Below, piece after piece: positions 8,239-15,684 of a stretch of DNA of 23,992 bases. This stretch comes from Promethearchaeota archaeon (lineage in GTDB: Archaea; Asgardarchaeota; Lokiarchaeia; Sigynarchaeales; SOKP01): contig JAUWBH010000084.1 of NCBI GenBank assembly GCA_030605085.1, positions 1 through 23,992 of the forward strand, written 5' to 3'. The translations under genes and the position numbers were made by a program. Under the pieces are notes generated by a model that was not told where the DNA came from, did not search any database, and worked only from the letters and a program-made list of their open reading frames with translations. Position 1 is the first letter of the stretch. The number at the start of each line of letters is the position of its first letter.

Positions 8239-9765
8239 CTAACTTCGACTTTTTGAAACCGATTCTCCTATTTCTGTAATTTTATCAGCAAATTTTAGTG
8301 GATATTCACCAGTTAAGCATGCTAAGCATAATTGGCTTTCGTTTTTACCAATAGATTTCTTTAAATCATCAATAGTTTGATATAATAGAGAATCCGCACC
8401 AATTGTTTTTCTAATTTCTTCTATATATTCTAATTCTCCAAATTCTTTTTTATTTTTTCCTGCGATTAATTCATCTGTTGTAGGGAAGTCTATACCCATA
8501 TAACAAGCACTAACTACGGGAGGGCAACTAATTCTGACATGAACGGATTTTGCTCCACCTACCTCTTTTAGTAAAGAAACAATTTGTTTTGTAGTAGTAC
8601 CTCTCACGATAGAATCATCTATTAGGATTATATCTTTTCCTTGTATAACGCTTTTAATAGGATTTAACTTTTCTTTCACGGCTACTTTTCTCTTTTGTTG
8701 TCCAGGCATGATAAATGTTCTCCACACATATCTATTTTTCATTAAGCCTTCAACATAAGGTAATTTCGCTTCATTAGCATATCCTACCGCAGCACTTCTT
8801 CCTGAATCAGGGACGGGTACAATAATTGCATTCTTCTTAAATTCTGGATCTAAAAGTTGTGTGTCATTCATAGCTAAATTTTTGCCCATTCTCGATCTTG
8901 CCTGAGCCACTGAAACTCCATCAATAATAGAATCAGGTCGAGCAAAATATACAAATTCAAATTGACAAAGAGCAGTTCTCTCAGCCTTTAAAATCATTTC
9001 AGAATGAATATCCTTCTGGTGGCTTAAATGCACAATCTCTCCTGGTTTGACATCTCTTAAAAGCTTAGCGCCAACAACGTCTAAAGCACACGATTCAGAA
9101 GCCACAAAATATAGATTTCTTTTTTCAGTTTTAAATTCACCAATACATAAAGGCTTAAAGCCGAGGGGATCTCTCATCGCATAAATATCTCCTTCATTAG
9201 TCAAAATTATTAATGAATATGACCCTTTTAAAAATTTACTTGCTAATTTAAGAATTTCAGGCCAGTCTTCAGTCCCTAATGCGATTGATCCTATTAATTG
9301 CGCTATTACTTCTGTGTCTGTATTAGTAACAAATACCCGCCCCATGTCATCCATTTTCTTTTTAATGGTATCGTAAACAGGAATAGTCCCGTTAAAAGCT
9401 AAAGCAAATTCTAGATCATTATTCTTAAAATGGTAGGGTTGTATATAATCAGACGAAGAATATTCAGAAGATCCTGTAGTTGCGTATCTGTTGTGTCCGA
9501 TCCCGATATTTCCCCAAAAATGAGATTGTGTTTTTTTGCTTAATACATTTGAAACAAGTCCTTTTTTTTTATATGTGTGAATATTTCCGCCAGTCTTTAT
9601 AATTGATATACCAGAAGATTCTTGTCCTCGATGTTGTAATGCAATAAGCCCATTATATAATAATTTAGAAACTGAATACCCTATATCGTTACAAGTAACA
9701 CCAAAAACAGCACAATGTTCAATAGGCTTATCTCTCAATTGAATTTTTTTGTTTTCAAATCGCAT
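8239..9765 (-). CDS. purF: Amidophosphoribosyltransferase (glutamine PRPP amidotransferase)
   Basis: PurF catalyses the first committed step of purine synthesis, PRPP plus glutamine to phosphoribosylamine. The 508-residue protein has a 17-residue propeptide before the catalytic Cys18 (IEHCAVFGV), which must be cleaved off as in the B. subtilis-type enzyme. Glutaminase residues are present: QHRGQES, a FNGT oxyanion motif, and TNTDTEV. The phosphoribosyltransferase domain has PVPDSGRSAAVGYA and the PRPP loop LIDDSIVRGTTT (residues 381-392). Cysteines 267, 421, 480 and 483 match the 4Fe-4S ligands of the Bacillus enzyme. It runs convergently to the cysteine-less paralogue and divergently from the mobA-like gene. 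Start ATG at 9765 is the only sensible choice. This is presumably the working PurF of the cell. Confidence 0.96.
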   Translation of the reverse strand: MRFENKKIQLRDKPIEHCAVFGVTCNDIGYSVSKLLYNGLIALQHRGQESSGISIIKTGGNIHTYKKKGLVSNVLSKKTQSHFWGNIGIGHNRYATTGSSEYSSSDYIQPYHFKNNDLEFALAFNGTIPVYDTIKKKMDDMGRVFVTNTDTEVIAQLIGSIALGTEDWPEILKLASKFLKGSYSLIILTNEGDIYAMRDPLGFKPLCIGEFKTEKRNLYFVASESCALDVVGAKLLRDVKPGEIVHLSHQKDIHSEMILKAERTALCQFEFVYFARPDSIIDGVSVAQARSRMGKNLAMNDTQLLDPEFKKNAIIVPVPDSGRSAAVGYANEAKLPYVEGLMKNRYVWRTFIMPGQQKRKVAVKEKLNPIKSVIQGKDIILIDDSIVRGTTTKQIVSLLKEVGGAKSVHVRISCPPVVSACYMGIDFPTTDELIAGKNKKEFGELEYIEEIRKTIGADSLLYQTIDDLKKSIGKNESQLCLACLTGEYPLKFADKITEIGESVSKSRS

Positions 9766-9871
9766 AGTATCATTTATGTTGAGAGATACATTTTCATTAA
9801 CTACAATAAATTAAATAATTTATAACTTATAATAATTAGTTTAATACAATATAAATATCCTAAATTAAAGG

Positions 9872-10558
9872 GTGTCAAAAATTAATGTAAAAAAAGATCT
9901 TGCCTTTGTAATTTTGATAGGGGGTTTGAGCGCTAGATTTGGAAGTGACAAAGGTATATTTGAATTCCTCGGAAAGCCCTTAATTTCATATCAAATTGAA
10001 ACTTTATCAAAATATAATCACCCTATTTTTTTGGTTGCGAATTCCCAAGAACAAGTTCAAGAATACATTAATAAAATTGATATCAAGAAAATAATGGCAT
10101 TCATTTTAGATGACATGGAAATAATCGAAGATGATAGCCTACGCACGCCTATGATTGGGGCATATTCAGCGTTTAAAGAGTTGAATAAGTTAGAATATGA
10201 AAAGGCTTTTGTATTTTCTTGTGATGCACCGTTAATTAAATTTGATATAGTTGAATTATTAATAAAAAAATCGGAAGGTTTTGATTGTTGTATTCCAAAA
10301 TGGGACAATGGATTTTTAGAGCCTTTATTTGCAATATATTCTGTTAAAGATGCTCTATTAAAGGCTAAAGAAAGTTTAGAGAATAAAACATATAAACTTC
10401 TAAATCTTTTCGATGCCAATTGGAAAATTAATTACATATCAGTAGAAAACGATATTAAACCTTTAGATCGAGAGCTAACATCTTTTATAAACATTAATGG
10501 TCCCATTGATATTGAAAAACTGTTGAACTACCACCAGCTAAAGAAAGCGGATTCCTAA
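9872..10558 (+). CDS. mobA: MobA-like molybdenum cofactor guanylyltransferase / NTP transferase
   Basis: The 228-residue protein belongs to the MobA-like NTP transferase fold. The N-terminal nucleotide-binding loop reads ILIGGLSARFGSDKG, close to the family motif AGGxSxRMGxDKG. FSCDAPLI fits the metal-binding CDxPF/L motif, EPLFAIY the QPLFAVY motif, and FININGPIDIE the terminal NINTPED motif. MobA attaches GMP to molybdopterin to form the guanine dinucleotide cofactor of molybdenum or tungsten enzymes. Related family members act on other sugars or cofactors, so the exact substrate is inferred. The start is GTG at 9872, preceded by the purine-rich AAAGG. It is divergent from purF across about 105 nt, and no other molybdenum cofactor gene is in the window. 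Confidence 0.78.
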   Translation: MSKINVKKDLAFVILIGGLSARFGSDKGIFEFLGKPLISYQIETLSKYNHPIFLVANSQEQVQEYINKIDIKKIMAFILDDMEIIEDDSLRTPMIGAYSAFKELNKLEYEKAFVFSCDAPLIKFDIVELLIKKSEGFDCCIPKWDNGFLEPLFAIYSVKDALLKAKESLENKTYKLLNLFDANWKINYISVENDIKPLDRELTSFININGPIDIEKLLNYHQLKKADS

Positions 10559-10701
10559 TTCACAGAAAATAGCTTGACAAGATTCAGGGAATCATACCAA
10601 GTCTTACACTTTCTCCAAAGGCTTGACTTCCCGTCGTTCCAACGGTAGAGTTCCGTTTCTTTTTGTAGTCGTTGGTTATCCGACCAAATAGAAGGAACTA
10701 A
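10555..10701 (-). other. Decayed open frame of about 48 codons, possible transposase or gene remnant
   Basis: The minus strand is open from 10701 to a stop at 10555, overlapping the mobA stop. It is rich in Trp, Arg and Lys (for example ELYRWNDGKSSLWRKCKTWY), which is unlike random AT-rich intergenic translation. There is no start codon and the frame is closed upstream. This block is also less AT-rich than its flanks. I cannot assign a family; a transposase relic is one guess. Confidence 0.25.
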
Positions 10702-10958
10702 TTATAGTATATTTTGAGAGAATTAAAAAAAAAGGAGTGCAACGATTTAGTGAATTCTTCTCAATTTCAATTAATCACTTCCCTGAAGGAATGTGTTTTC
10801 TTGAGTGGTCAAGATAAAATCATATACAAAAGATTAATTTAAAAGACAACTCTTTTTTCTTTTTTCTCGTTTGAGAAAAGAGAAATTTTTGTTATTCGTT
10901 TTAAGAGAACAATTAATTATTTAATTAAAGTTTAAATGTTTAAAATTTTCATTAATAA
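10559..10958. other. 400-nt gap between mobA-like and GTPase genes
   Basis: No intact gene is visible. The first 140 nt are relatively GC-rich and hold the decayed minus-strand frame. The rest is AT-rich and contains the hairpin at 10856-10885. I checked the GC-richer part for a tRNA (acceptor stem, T-arm GTTCRA, CCA) and did not find one. Confidence 0.5.
10856..10885. terminator. Strong hairpin with following T run
   Basis: A 13-bp stem (one G-U pair) around the loop GTTT has arms at 10856-10868 and 10873-10885. It is followed by five Ts at 10886-10890. It lies about 70 nt before the GTPase start, so it could end an upstream plus-strand transcript or act in the GTPase leader. The stem is AT-rich, so a chance structure is possible. 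Confidence 0.35.
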
Positions 10959-11738
10959 ATGGGGATGGTTGAGGAATTTAAAGCTAGAAGCTGTTGGAAT
11001 TGCCATGGAAAATTAACTTTCCGAGATTTTTGCAATACTAATAGAAATTTTAATAAAGAGAGAGCAATATTATTATGGCAAAGCTCAATATTAGAATTTT
11101 TTTGTTGCGACTGTTATCAATCAAAAGCTTACAACAGATATCTTCCAATATATAAGAAAATTTTGATTATTGGCATTGGAAACGGTGGAAAAACAGCTAT
11201 TAAAAATATTATAATTGATAAAAACTTAGAAAGTGCTAGAAATATACAAGTCACAAGAGGAGTTGATCGTCAAGTACTTACAATTAATAATCTAAAATAC
11301 ATTATTTGGGATATGGGAGGTGCTACAAGATATCGAGAGAGATATATTAGAGATAATGAGAAATATTTTCCATCTTCCAATGAAATTATCTACATGATAG
11401 ATATTCAAGATATCGATTACTTCGATAAATCAATAGAATACTTATCAGAAATTGTCCAAATTCTTAGGTTAAATGTTATAGAAGAGACGTTAGGTTTGAA
11501 TTTAAAATTTTTCATTCTTTTCCATAAGTTTGATCCTAAAGTTAGTAGTTCCCTAGAGATCATTGAAAATATAGAATACTTAACTCGTAAAATCCAGCAA
11601 CTTAATATTCCATTCGATTATGAAGTATGCAATACCAGTATATATAATTTCCAAAAAAATTACTCTGAATCCCTCTTTTATGATGCTCAAACTTCAGGAT
11701 TTGGAAATTTGCTTGTTAAACTTTTTTCACCAGCTTGA
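10959..11738 (+). CDS. Arf/Rag-type small GTPase with N-terminal zinc ribbon
   Basis: The 259-residue protein begins with a likely zinc ribbon (Cys12-x2-Cys15 and Cys49-x2-Cys52) joined to a Ras-superfamily G domain. The P-loop is GIGNGGKTA (Gly72-Thr79). The G3 motif WDMGGATRYRERY (from residue 117) has the Arf-like WDxGG, but the catalytic Gln is replaced by Ala122. G4 reads HKFD (189-192), as in Rag/Gtr and some Asgard Arf-like proteins (HKxD rather than NKxD). NTS at 225-227 could be G5. There is no visible lipidation site or membrane helix. The missing Gln predicts slow intrinsic hydrolysis. The zinc ribbon could bind protein or nucleic acid. It stands alone, about 95 nt before queE and with no obvious operon. 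Asgard archaea encode many such GTPases, and this is one of the best lineage markers in the window. Confidence 0.85.
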   Translation: MGMVEEFKARSCWNCHGKLTFRDFCNTNRNFNKERAILLWQSSILEFFCCDCYQSKAYNRYLPIYKKILIIGIGNGGKTAIKNIIIDKNLESARNIQVTRGVDRQVLTINNLKYIIWDMGGATRYRERYIRDNEKYFPSSNEIIYMIDIQDIDYFDKSIEYLSEIVQILRLNVIEETLGLNLKFFILFHKFDPKVSSSLEIIENIEYLTRKIQQLNIPFDYEVCNTSIYNFQKNYSESLFYDAQTSGFGNLLVKLFSPA

Positions 11739-11834
11739 TAACCTTAAAGTTGAACTTTATCATAAATTTTAGTATTCTTATAGATTTTCATAAATAATGA
11801 GAATGTTTATTAAAAACTGTAATTAAATTATAAT

Positions 11835-12695
11835 ATGTCTATATTACAATCAGAGGGATTTCTGTCAGAAGTATTTTCTTCAATTCAAGGGGAAGGCGGA
11901 ACGGTTAGAGGTAGTTGTTTTGGGAAAAGACAAATTTTTATACGATTTTCTGGTTGTAATTTAGCTCAAGGAGCATTTAACTCTAAAGGATGCTTCTGGT
12001 GCGATTCTCCATACGCTCAAATACATACAAAAGAATTCCGATACGAAAAAATACCGGAATCGCAAAAATTAGTAAATTCAAAAAATCCTGTTAAAATTTC
12101 AAGAATAATCGAAATTATTAAAGAATTAATTACTCCAGACCTCCATTCGATAAGCTTTACGGGAGGCGAACCGCTACATCAACTTAAATTTATCTTAAAC
12201 TTAGCAATAACACTTAGGGATGAACAAATAAATTATCCGTTATATTTAGAAACAAATGGAAGTATCCTTCCCAATCAAGAAATACTAAAATCCTTGTCAA
12301 ATAAGTTTAAATACTGTTGTTGCGATATAAAAGAAAAAAGTTCAAAAGCAGCTTCTCGTGAAAAATGGAAAAAATTAGCAGAAATTGAATTAAATTTTAT
12401 CTCTAATATGATAACTTTTGGTGTTGAAACATTCGCTAAAATTGTTGTATCTTCTCAAACTCAGATTGAAGACATTAGATGGATATGCAAAAAACTTTCA
12501 AAAATCAAATATCCTAACGGTCAATTTGCTGGATTGGCAATTCAACCAGTTATGTTTGAAGATAACGATTTGAAAGAAAAGTTTTCCATATCTACAACTC
12601 ATTTGAACGAAATTTTCTATTCTGCTGCTGAAATTTTAAATCCTGAAAGCTTAACTTTGTCTATCCAAACACATAAATTTTTAAAACTTCTTTGA
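11835..12695 (+). CDS. queE: QueE, 7-carboxy-7-deazaguanine synthase (radical SAM)
   Basis: QueE converts 6-carboxytetrahydropterin to 7-carboxy-7-deazaguanine, the ring-contraction step toward preQ0, which archaea use to make archaeosine in tRNA. The N terminus VFSSIQGEGGTVRG is the family signature. The cluster cysteines are Cys41, Cys53 and Cys56 (GCNL, then GCFWCDSP), giving CX11CX2C instead of the plain CX3CX2C of most radical SAM enzymes; expanded loops are known in this family. The SAM-binding motif FTGGEPL is at 108-114 and LETNG follows at about 138. At 286 residues it is longer than many QueEs. queD follows after about 160 nt and queC lies beyond the inserted element, so the pathway genes are clustered. 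The GTP cyclohydrolase that feeds QueD is not in the window. Confidence 0.93.
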   Translation: MSILQSEGFLSEVFSSIQGEGGTVRGSCFGKRQIFIRFSGCNLAQGAFNSKGCFWCDSPYAQIHTKEFRYEKIPESQKLVNSKNPVKISRIIEIIKELITPDLHSISFTGGEPLHQLKFILNLAITLRDEQINYPLYLETNGSILPNQEILKSLSNKFKYCCCDIKEKSSKAASREKWKKLAEIELNFISNMITFGVETFAKIVVSSQTQIEDIRWICKKLSKIKYPNGQFAGLAIQPVMFEDNDLKEKFSISTTHLNEIFYSAAEILNPESLTLSIQTHKFLKLL

Positions 12696-12852
12696 TGATT
12701 CCTTAGGTATAAGAGATTATTAAAATGGAAACAAATTAACCAGTCTTATTAATGAAATAACTAATTTCTACCGAAAAATATAACAATCATAAATCGCTTT
12801 TATTAAATAAGTTTAGTAATAGAATTTCAAAATATTAATAGTTGCTTGTTTT

Positions 12853-13308
12853 ATGAGCTATAAAGTTATTATAAATGAATCTAAAGTAAAGTTTAGTGCT
12901 GCTCATTTTTTAAAAGAGCATTATAAGTGTTCCCGACTTCACGGTCATAATTATTATGTCTCGGTTGAGATTAGCGATAAACTGGACAATAATTATTTTG
13001 TAGTTGATTTTATGGAGCTAAGTAAAAAACTGAAGGCAATTATCGAGCCAATGGATCACTATATTCTAATTCCTACAGAATCTGAAGACATAAAAATAAA
13101 TGAAGTTCAAGATTCTGTTGAAATTTTAACTCCAACCAAGAGATACGTTTTTCCACGCTCTGATGTTTGTTTTCTTCCTTTACCGGCTACAACAAGCGAA
13201 CTTTTGGCAAAACATATTCACGATAAGCTAAAAGAAATATATAAGAATAAAAAGATTTTAGTTAAAGTGGGAGAAACTAAAAGCTCATTAGCATCATATG
13301 GAGCATGA
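12853..13308 (+). CDS. queD: QueD, 6-carboxy-5,6,7,8-tetrahydropterin synthase (PTPS family)
   Basis: QueD converts dihydroneopterin triphosphate to 6-carboxytetrahydropterin, the substrate of QueE. The 151-residue protein has the zinc ligands His18 (SAAHFL), His30 and His32 (LHGHNY). It also has the catalytic Cys26, the Asp68-His69 pair (PMDHY) and the substrate-binding Glu141 (VGETKSS). It is full length and intact. From codon 74 (13072) to nine nucleotides past the stop (13317), it is repeated at 15740-15985 with 93% identity. The present 3' half may therefore have been supplied by the adjoining element, with the host's original 3' half displaced downstream. A minus-strand ORF of the element ends inside the last codons of this gene. 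Confidence 0.94.
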   Translation: MSYKVIINESKVKFSAAHFLKEHYKCSRLHGHNYYVSVEISDKLDNNYFVVDFMELSKKLKAIIEPMDHYILIPTESEDIKINEVQDSVEILTPTKRYVFPRSDVCFLPLPATTSELLAKHIHDKLKEIYKNKKILVKVGETKSSLASYGA

Positions 13309-13317
13309 TTCTTTGAT
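13072..13317 (+). repeat. Direct repeat, left copy: queD codon 74 to just past the stop
   Basis: The 246-nt block is repeated at 15740-15985 with no gaps and 16 substitutions. Twelve are silent and three codons change the residue (V105I, L136V, T142S). The nine bases after the stop codon are identical. The right boundary is sharp: identity ends at 13317/15985. It may serve as the left attachment/homology region of the element. Confidence 0.9.
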
Positions 13318-13563
13318 AGGCTTTACCTTTCCTTTTCCCGTTAATTCGTTGTGAATTTGTTTTATCGTTTTCTTTCCTTTTTCGATTTCTTTCCATCGTT
13401 CTTTAACTTTTGGATCGTTCTCCGATTGCTCTAAAATGTCAATCCCTTGCTTAAGAGTCTTAATCGTGGTCTTAGCGGTGTTTGCGATTGCAGAAATAAT
13501 TGTTTTATCCTCTATTGTTTCTATTTTATTAAGTATTTGGGGTTGAGGGGGGGATCTTTTCAA
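13294..13563 (-). CDS. C-terminal half of the split ParB-like gene (basic helical domain)
   Basis: The frame codes for a Lys-rich, helical, Gln/Glu-containing segment (IKQGIDILEQ-like helices, ending PIKESCSI). It has no natural start: the codon at 13563 is a TTG inside an open frame that extends further upstream to about 13599, where it meets the end of the ParB-like reading frame. A -1 shift at the A-run in CTAAAAAATC (about 13594-13603) would join the two into one protein of about 250 residues. Such C-terminal helical extensions are common in ParB-like proteins of mobile elements. Its stop codon lies inside the queD repeat, overlapping the queD 3' end by 15 nt on the opposite strand, so this gene evolved with the queD tail attached. 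Confidence 0.5.
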   Translation of the reverse strand: MKRSPPQPQILNKIETIEDKTIISAIANTAKTTIKTLKQGIDILEQSENDPKVKERWKEIEKGKKTIKQIHNELTGKGKVKPIKESCSI

Positions 13564-13577
13564 GTCGTTCTTAGAAT

Positions 13578-14030
13578 CTAAAGCGGTTGATTTTTTAGCG
13601 TTCCGTAATTTTTTAATTCTTTATACAAATAATAGGCAATCTCGATCTTTTCGTGAAGTTTTAAATCTCTGCGTTGCAAGTTCTTGGATATAACTAAAAA
13701 GATTTTCTCTACTTCGGTGAGATTTTCCCTCTGTTCGCATTGAATCTCCACATCAGCAATAACAGACGCCAAATATCTCAATCTCCCGTCCAGAATCTTT
13801 AATTTCCCGTCTTTAATGTCTATGGTTTTAATGATCTTATCTCGAAGTCCGTTTATTTTTATGTCGATGGCTAAGGCTTTCAAATCTTCGATACTTATTA
13901 AAGGAAATCGCAAACATAGGGGGTGAAAAAGCTCGGTATTGTCTTTTGAGGTTTCAATCAATTCCAATGTTTTCTGTTCGCTTAACAATTTTACCTTATT
14001 AGGAATTTCTATCATAATTTCATGCCTCAT
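13578..14030 (-). CDS. ParB/sulfiredoxin-fold N-terminal domain protein
   Basis: The 150-residue product matches the ParB-N/Srx-like domain found on plasmids, phages and integrated elements. The region HPLCLRFPLISIEDLKALA is its N-terminal strand/helix. KILDGRLRYLAS is the box equivalent to IDGERR. SKNLQRRDLKLHEKIEIA matches the box NLxRRxLxxxQRAxIA. Members act in plasmid partition, as CTP-binding switches, or beside DNA methyltransferases, and the role here is not known. The frame stops at 13578, just after an A-run where a -1 shift would continue into the downstream ORF at 13294-13563. The start ATG at 14030 follows a run of adenines. It lies 27 nt after the zinc-ribbon gene upstream, in a likely operon. 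Confidence 0.7.
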   Translation of the reverse strand: MRHEIMIEIPNKVKLLSEQKTLELIETSKDNTELFHPLCLRFPLISIEDLKALAIDIKINGLRDKIIKTIDIKDGKLKILDGRLRYLASVIADVEIQCEQRENLTEVEKIFLVISKNLQRRDLKLHEKIEIAYYLYKELKNYGTLKNQPL

Positions 14031-14057
14031 TTTTTTTTTTTTAATTGTTTAAATTTT

Positions 14058-14453
14058 TTACATTGGATCTCTATAAGGGTTATGTTCTTGTAAAAATCTC
14101 TTCCTTTCTCTTAGCTTCTTTTTTACGGTCTTTACTTTTGCGACGTATTCTGAACTTTTCTCTGAAAAAATGCCGATCATCTTTACGTACAAATCGAAAA
14201 AAGAACGATCTTTTGTTTGATCTCTTCGTTTAATGCTATTTTGCTTATTGTTATCTAAATTTGGGATACTCTCTTTCTCCGTATAAATTAAAGGATTTTT
14301 ACATGTTGGGCATAACTTGGTCATTTTGTCGTCTTTTGTGAAATCCATTGGCGAAAGGGTGAGTTTTTTCGTTCTTTTGTTCAAATCTGAGGGATCATAC
14401 TTAAAGGATAACCTTATTTTCTTGCAGTTCTTACAATATAATACTTTTCCCAT
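14058..14453 (-). CDS. Small zinc-ribbon protein of the queD element
   Basis: The 131-residue product has a four-cysteine zinc ribbon: VLYCKNCKKIRLSF near the N terminus and LCPTCKNPLIY at about residues 48-52. It is followed by a strongly basic helical tail (KVKTVKKKLRERKRF). The pattern suggests a nucleic-acid-binding protein. I do not recognise a family. It is in the same orientation as the ParB-like gene downstream and the second zinc-ribbon gene upstream, with short gaps. A purine-rich AAGGAC stretch lies about ten nucleotides before its ATG. Confidence 0.55.
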   Translation of the reverse strand: MGKVLYCKNCKKIRLSFKYDPSDLNKRTKKLTLSPMDFTKDDKMTKLCPTCKNPLIYTEKESIPNLDNNKQNSIKRRDQTKDRSFFDLYVKMIGIFSEKSSEYVAKVKTVKKKLRERKRFLQEHNPYRDPM

Positions 14454-14519
14454 TTTGGTTTCTGTCCTTTTGGTTAAGTGGATTTTAATTTGAAAAAAAA
14501 TTATAAATATAGTAGCGAT

Positions 14520-14918
14520 TTACCTTCCAAATCGTCTTATTCTCTGCTTTCTGAAATGCTGGATCTTGGCGTTGCTGTGGGTGTTCTTTGGAACTAAGCG
14601 GGGCGTCACCCAATCGCACAACTTACACTTGCCAACCTTTACCCTATCCCCCGCTTTTTCTTTCCACAACAGTTTAACTCTGTCTTTTGGGTGGTAAATG
14701 AGGTACTCCCGAACGGGAACGTAGCAAGGATATAAAAGGTGCTCGCATTGGGGATCGTCGTTGTAATCATCTAAGCTCTCGATTGGGAGTCTTGATAATG
14801 GGTTTTCCCACCCGCATTGGCATTGCTTTGCGTCTGGCTGTAGGTAAAAGCGACACTTTGGGCATGTTATCAGATCGTCGTGTTTGGCTTCGTCTATCAG
14901 CTTTTTTAGTTCCAGCAT
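14520..14918 (-). CDS. Multi-cysteine zinc-finger protein of the queD element
   Basis: The 132-residue product has several Cys pairs. One zinc ribbon is formed by TCPKCRFYL and QCQCGW (about residues 19-36). Two more sites could be made by CEHLLYPC (about 58-65) and CKLCDW (about 97-100). The C terminus is basic (FRKQRIRRFGR). It is the first gene of the element's minus-strand run and its coding DNA is less AT-rich than surrounding genes. Probably a DNA- or RNA-binding protein of the element; no family recognised. Start ATG at 14918 has no clear ribosome-binding site. Confidence 0.55.
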   Translation of the reverse strand: MLELKKLIDEAKHDDLITCPKCRFYLQPDAKQCQCGWENPLSRLPIESLDDYNDDPQCEHLLYPCYVPVREYLIYHPKDRVKLLWKEKAGDRVKVGKCKLCDWVTPRLVPKNTHSNAKIQHFRKQRIRRFGR

Positions 14919-15213
14919 GGTTATTCTCGACCTAATTTTGCTCTCACTTTGGTTTATAATTTTTTAGTTCGTAAGTCTAATATGATTTCTTGATATTTTA
15001 ATCAAACTGTGCGTTGGTTTTCATAATTGTGGTCTCCTTTAACCGTTGGATTGGGTTTAATAAGGTGCTTTGTAGATTGCTTCATCTAATTGCAAGGCTA
15101 TCAAGAAGTAAGACCTATAAAATGCGATAGAATGAGGTTAGAGGTTGTGGGCGTTGAAAATAACGAAAATTAAATTCAAAAAATTACTCCTAAAACAACA
15201 ACAACAAAAAAAT
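14919..15213. other. Divergent intergenic region within the queD element
   Basis: This stretch separates the minus-strand zinc-finger gene from the plus-strand unknown gene and presumably carries the promoters of both. I see no integrase, no clear iteron array and no structured RNA in it. A weak plus-strand open frame from a TTG at 15145 extends the next gene upstream, but its first 23 codons (poly-Gln/Lys) look non-coding. Confidence 0.4.
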
Positions 15214-15684
15214 ATGGGTTATCGTGGTAGTTCTATCGAAAAAAAGAGAAATAAAATTTCAAGAGAGTTATTTCATAGTATGGATCTAAAAGAAGTCTGC
15301 AAATTTCTTAAAGAATACCCCTCAATCCAGACTAAAGAAGATTTTGATGCAATTTTTTACTCTGAAATGGGACTTAAAAAAACCATTACTAAAGCTTTAA
15401 TTGATAAATACGCTGCAGAGTCCATTTCTCGTTCGACCAGTTTTATAATAGATGAAGGATATGATAGAGACGCTTTTGATAGGGAATTGAATAGATATTA
15501 TAAAAGTTGGGACGATGCCAAGTTCCAAGTAAAATCTCGTATTTTTATTGAAAAGTTAAAGCAACTTGACCCTTCTGATGATTCGTTTAATCAAATATTA
15601 ATTAAATTTTTTCATGAAAAGCTAGGGTATTCAAAAACTTCTCTATCGTATCCTTCCCAAATTCAAGATCGTTGCCGATACTAA
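15214..15684 (+). CDS. Unknown helical protein of the queD element
   Basis: From the ATG at 15214 the product has 156 residues, is soluble, charged and predicted mostly helical, and begins MGYRGSSIEKKRNK. A middle segment (SRSTSFIIDEGYDRDAFDRE) is acidic and a C-terminal helix is basic. The R-H-R-Y signature of tyrosine recombinases and the Ser/Arg core of serine recombinases are absent. No family is recognised. Its stop codon forms part of the hairpin at 15682-15706, right at the element's downstream edge and 55 nt before the queD tail copy. Confidence 0.5.
   Translation: MGYRGSSIEKKRNKISRELFHSMDLKEVCKFLKEYPSIQTKEDFDAIFYSEMGLKKTITKALIDKYAAESISRSTSFIIDEGYDRDAFDRELNRYYKSWDDAKFQVKSRIFIEKLKQLDPSDDSFNQILIKFFHEKLGYSKTSLSYPSQIQDRCRY

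Noticed and set aside
10057..10419. Minus-strand 120-codon frame inside the mobA-like gene
   Set aside because: It is antisense to conserved MobA motifs (CDAPLI, EPLFAIY); no support of its own.
10610..10700. Possible tRNA or structured RNA (GGTAGAG and GTTCC-like words)
   Set aside because: No acceptor stem, anticodon arm or consistent T-arm can be folded on either strand; the word matches are isolated.
13072..13317. Treating the queD repeats as an ordinary tandem gene duplication
   Set aside because: The second copy lacks the first 73 codons, the boundary begins inside the gene, and unrelated genes lie between the copies; an insertion model fits better, although it is not proven.
14045..14233. 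Plus-strand 62-codon frame
   Set aside because: It lies wholly antisense to the zinc-ribbon gene, which has clear CxxC motifs; the composition looks like a shadow frame.
15145..15213. Upstream TTG start adding 23 residues to the element's unknown gene
   Set aside because: The added codons are low-complexity Lys/Gln and the ATG at 15214 is a better start.
15214..15684. Element gene as a tyrosine recombinase
   Set aside because: The conserved Arg, His-x-x-Arg and catalytic Tyr arrangement is not present, so I could not support an integrase call.
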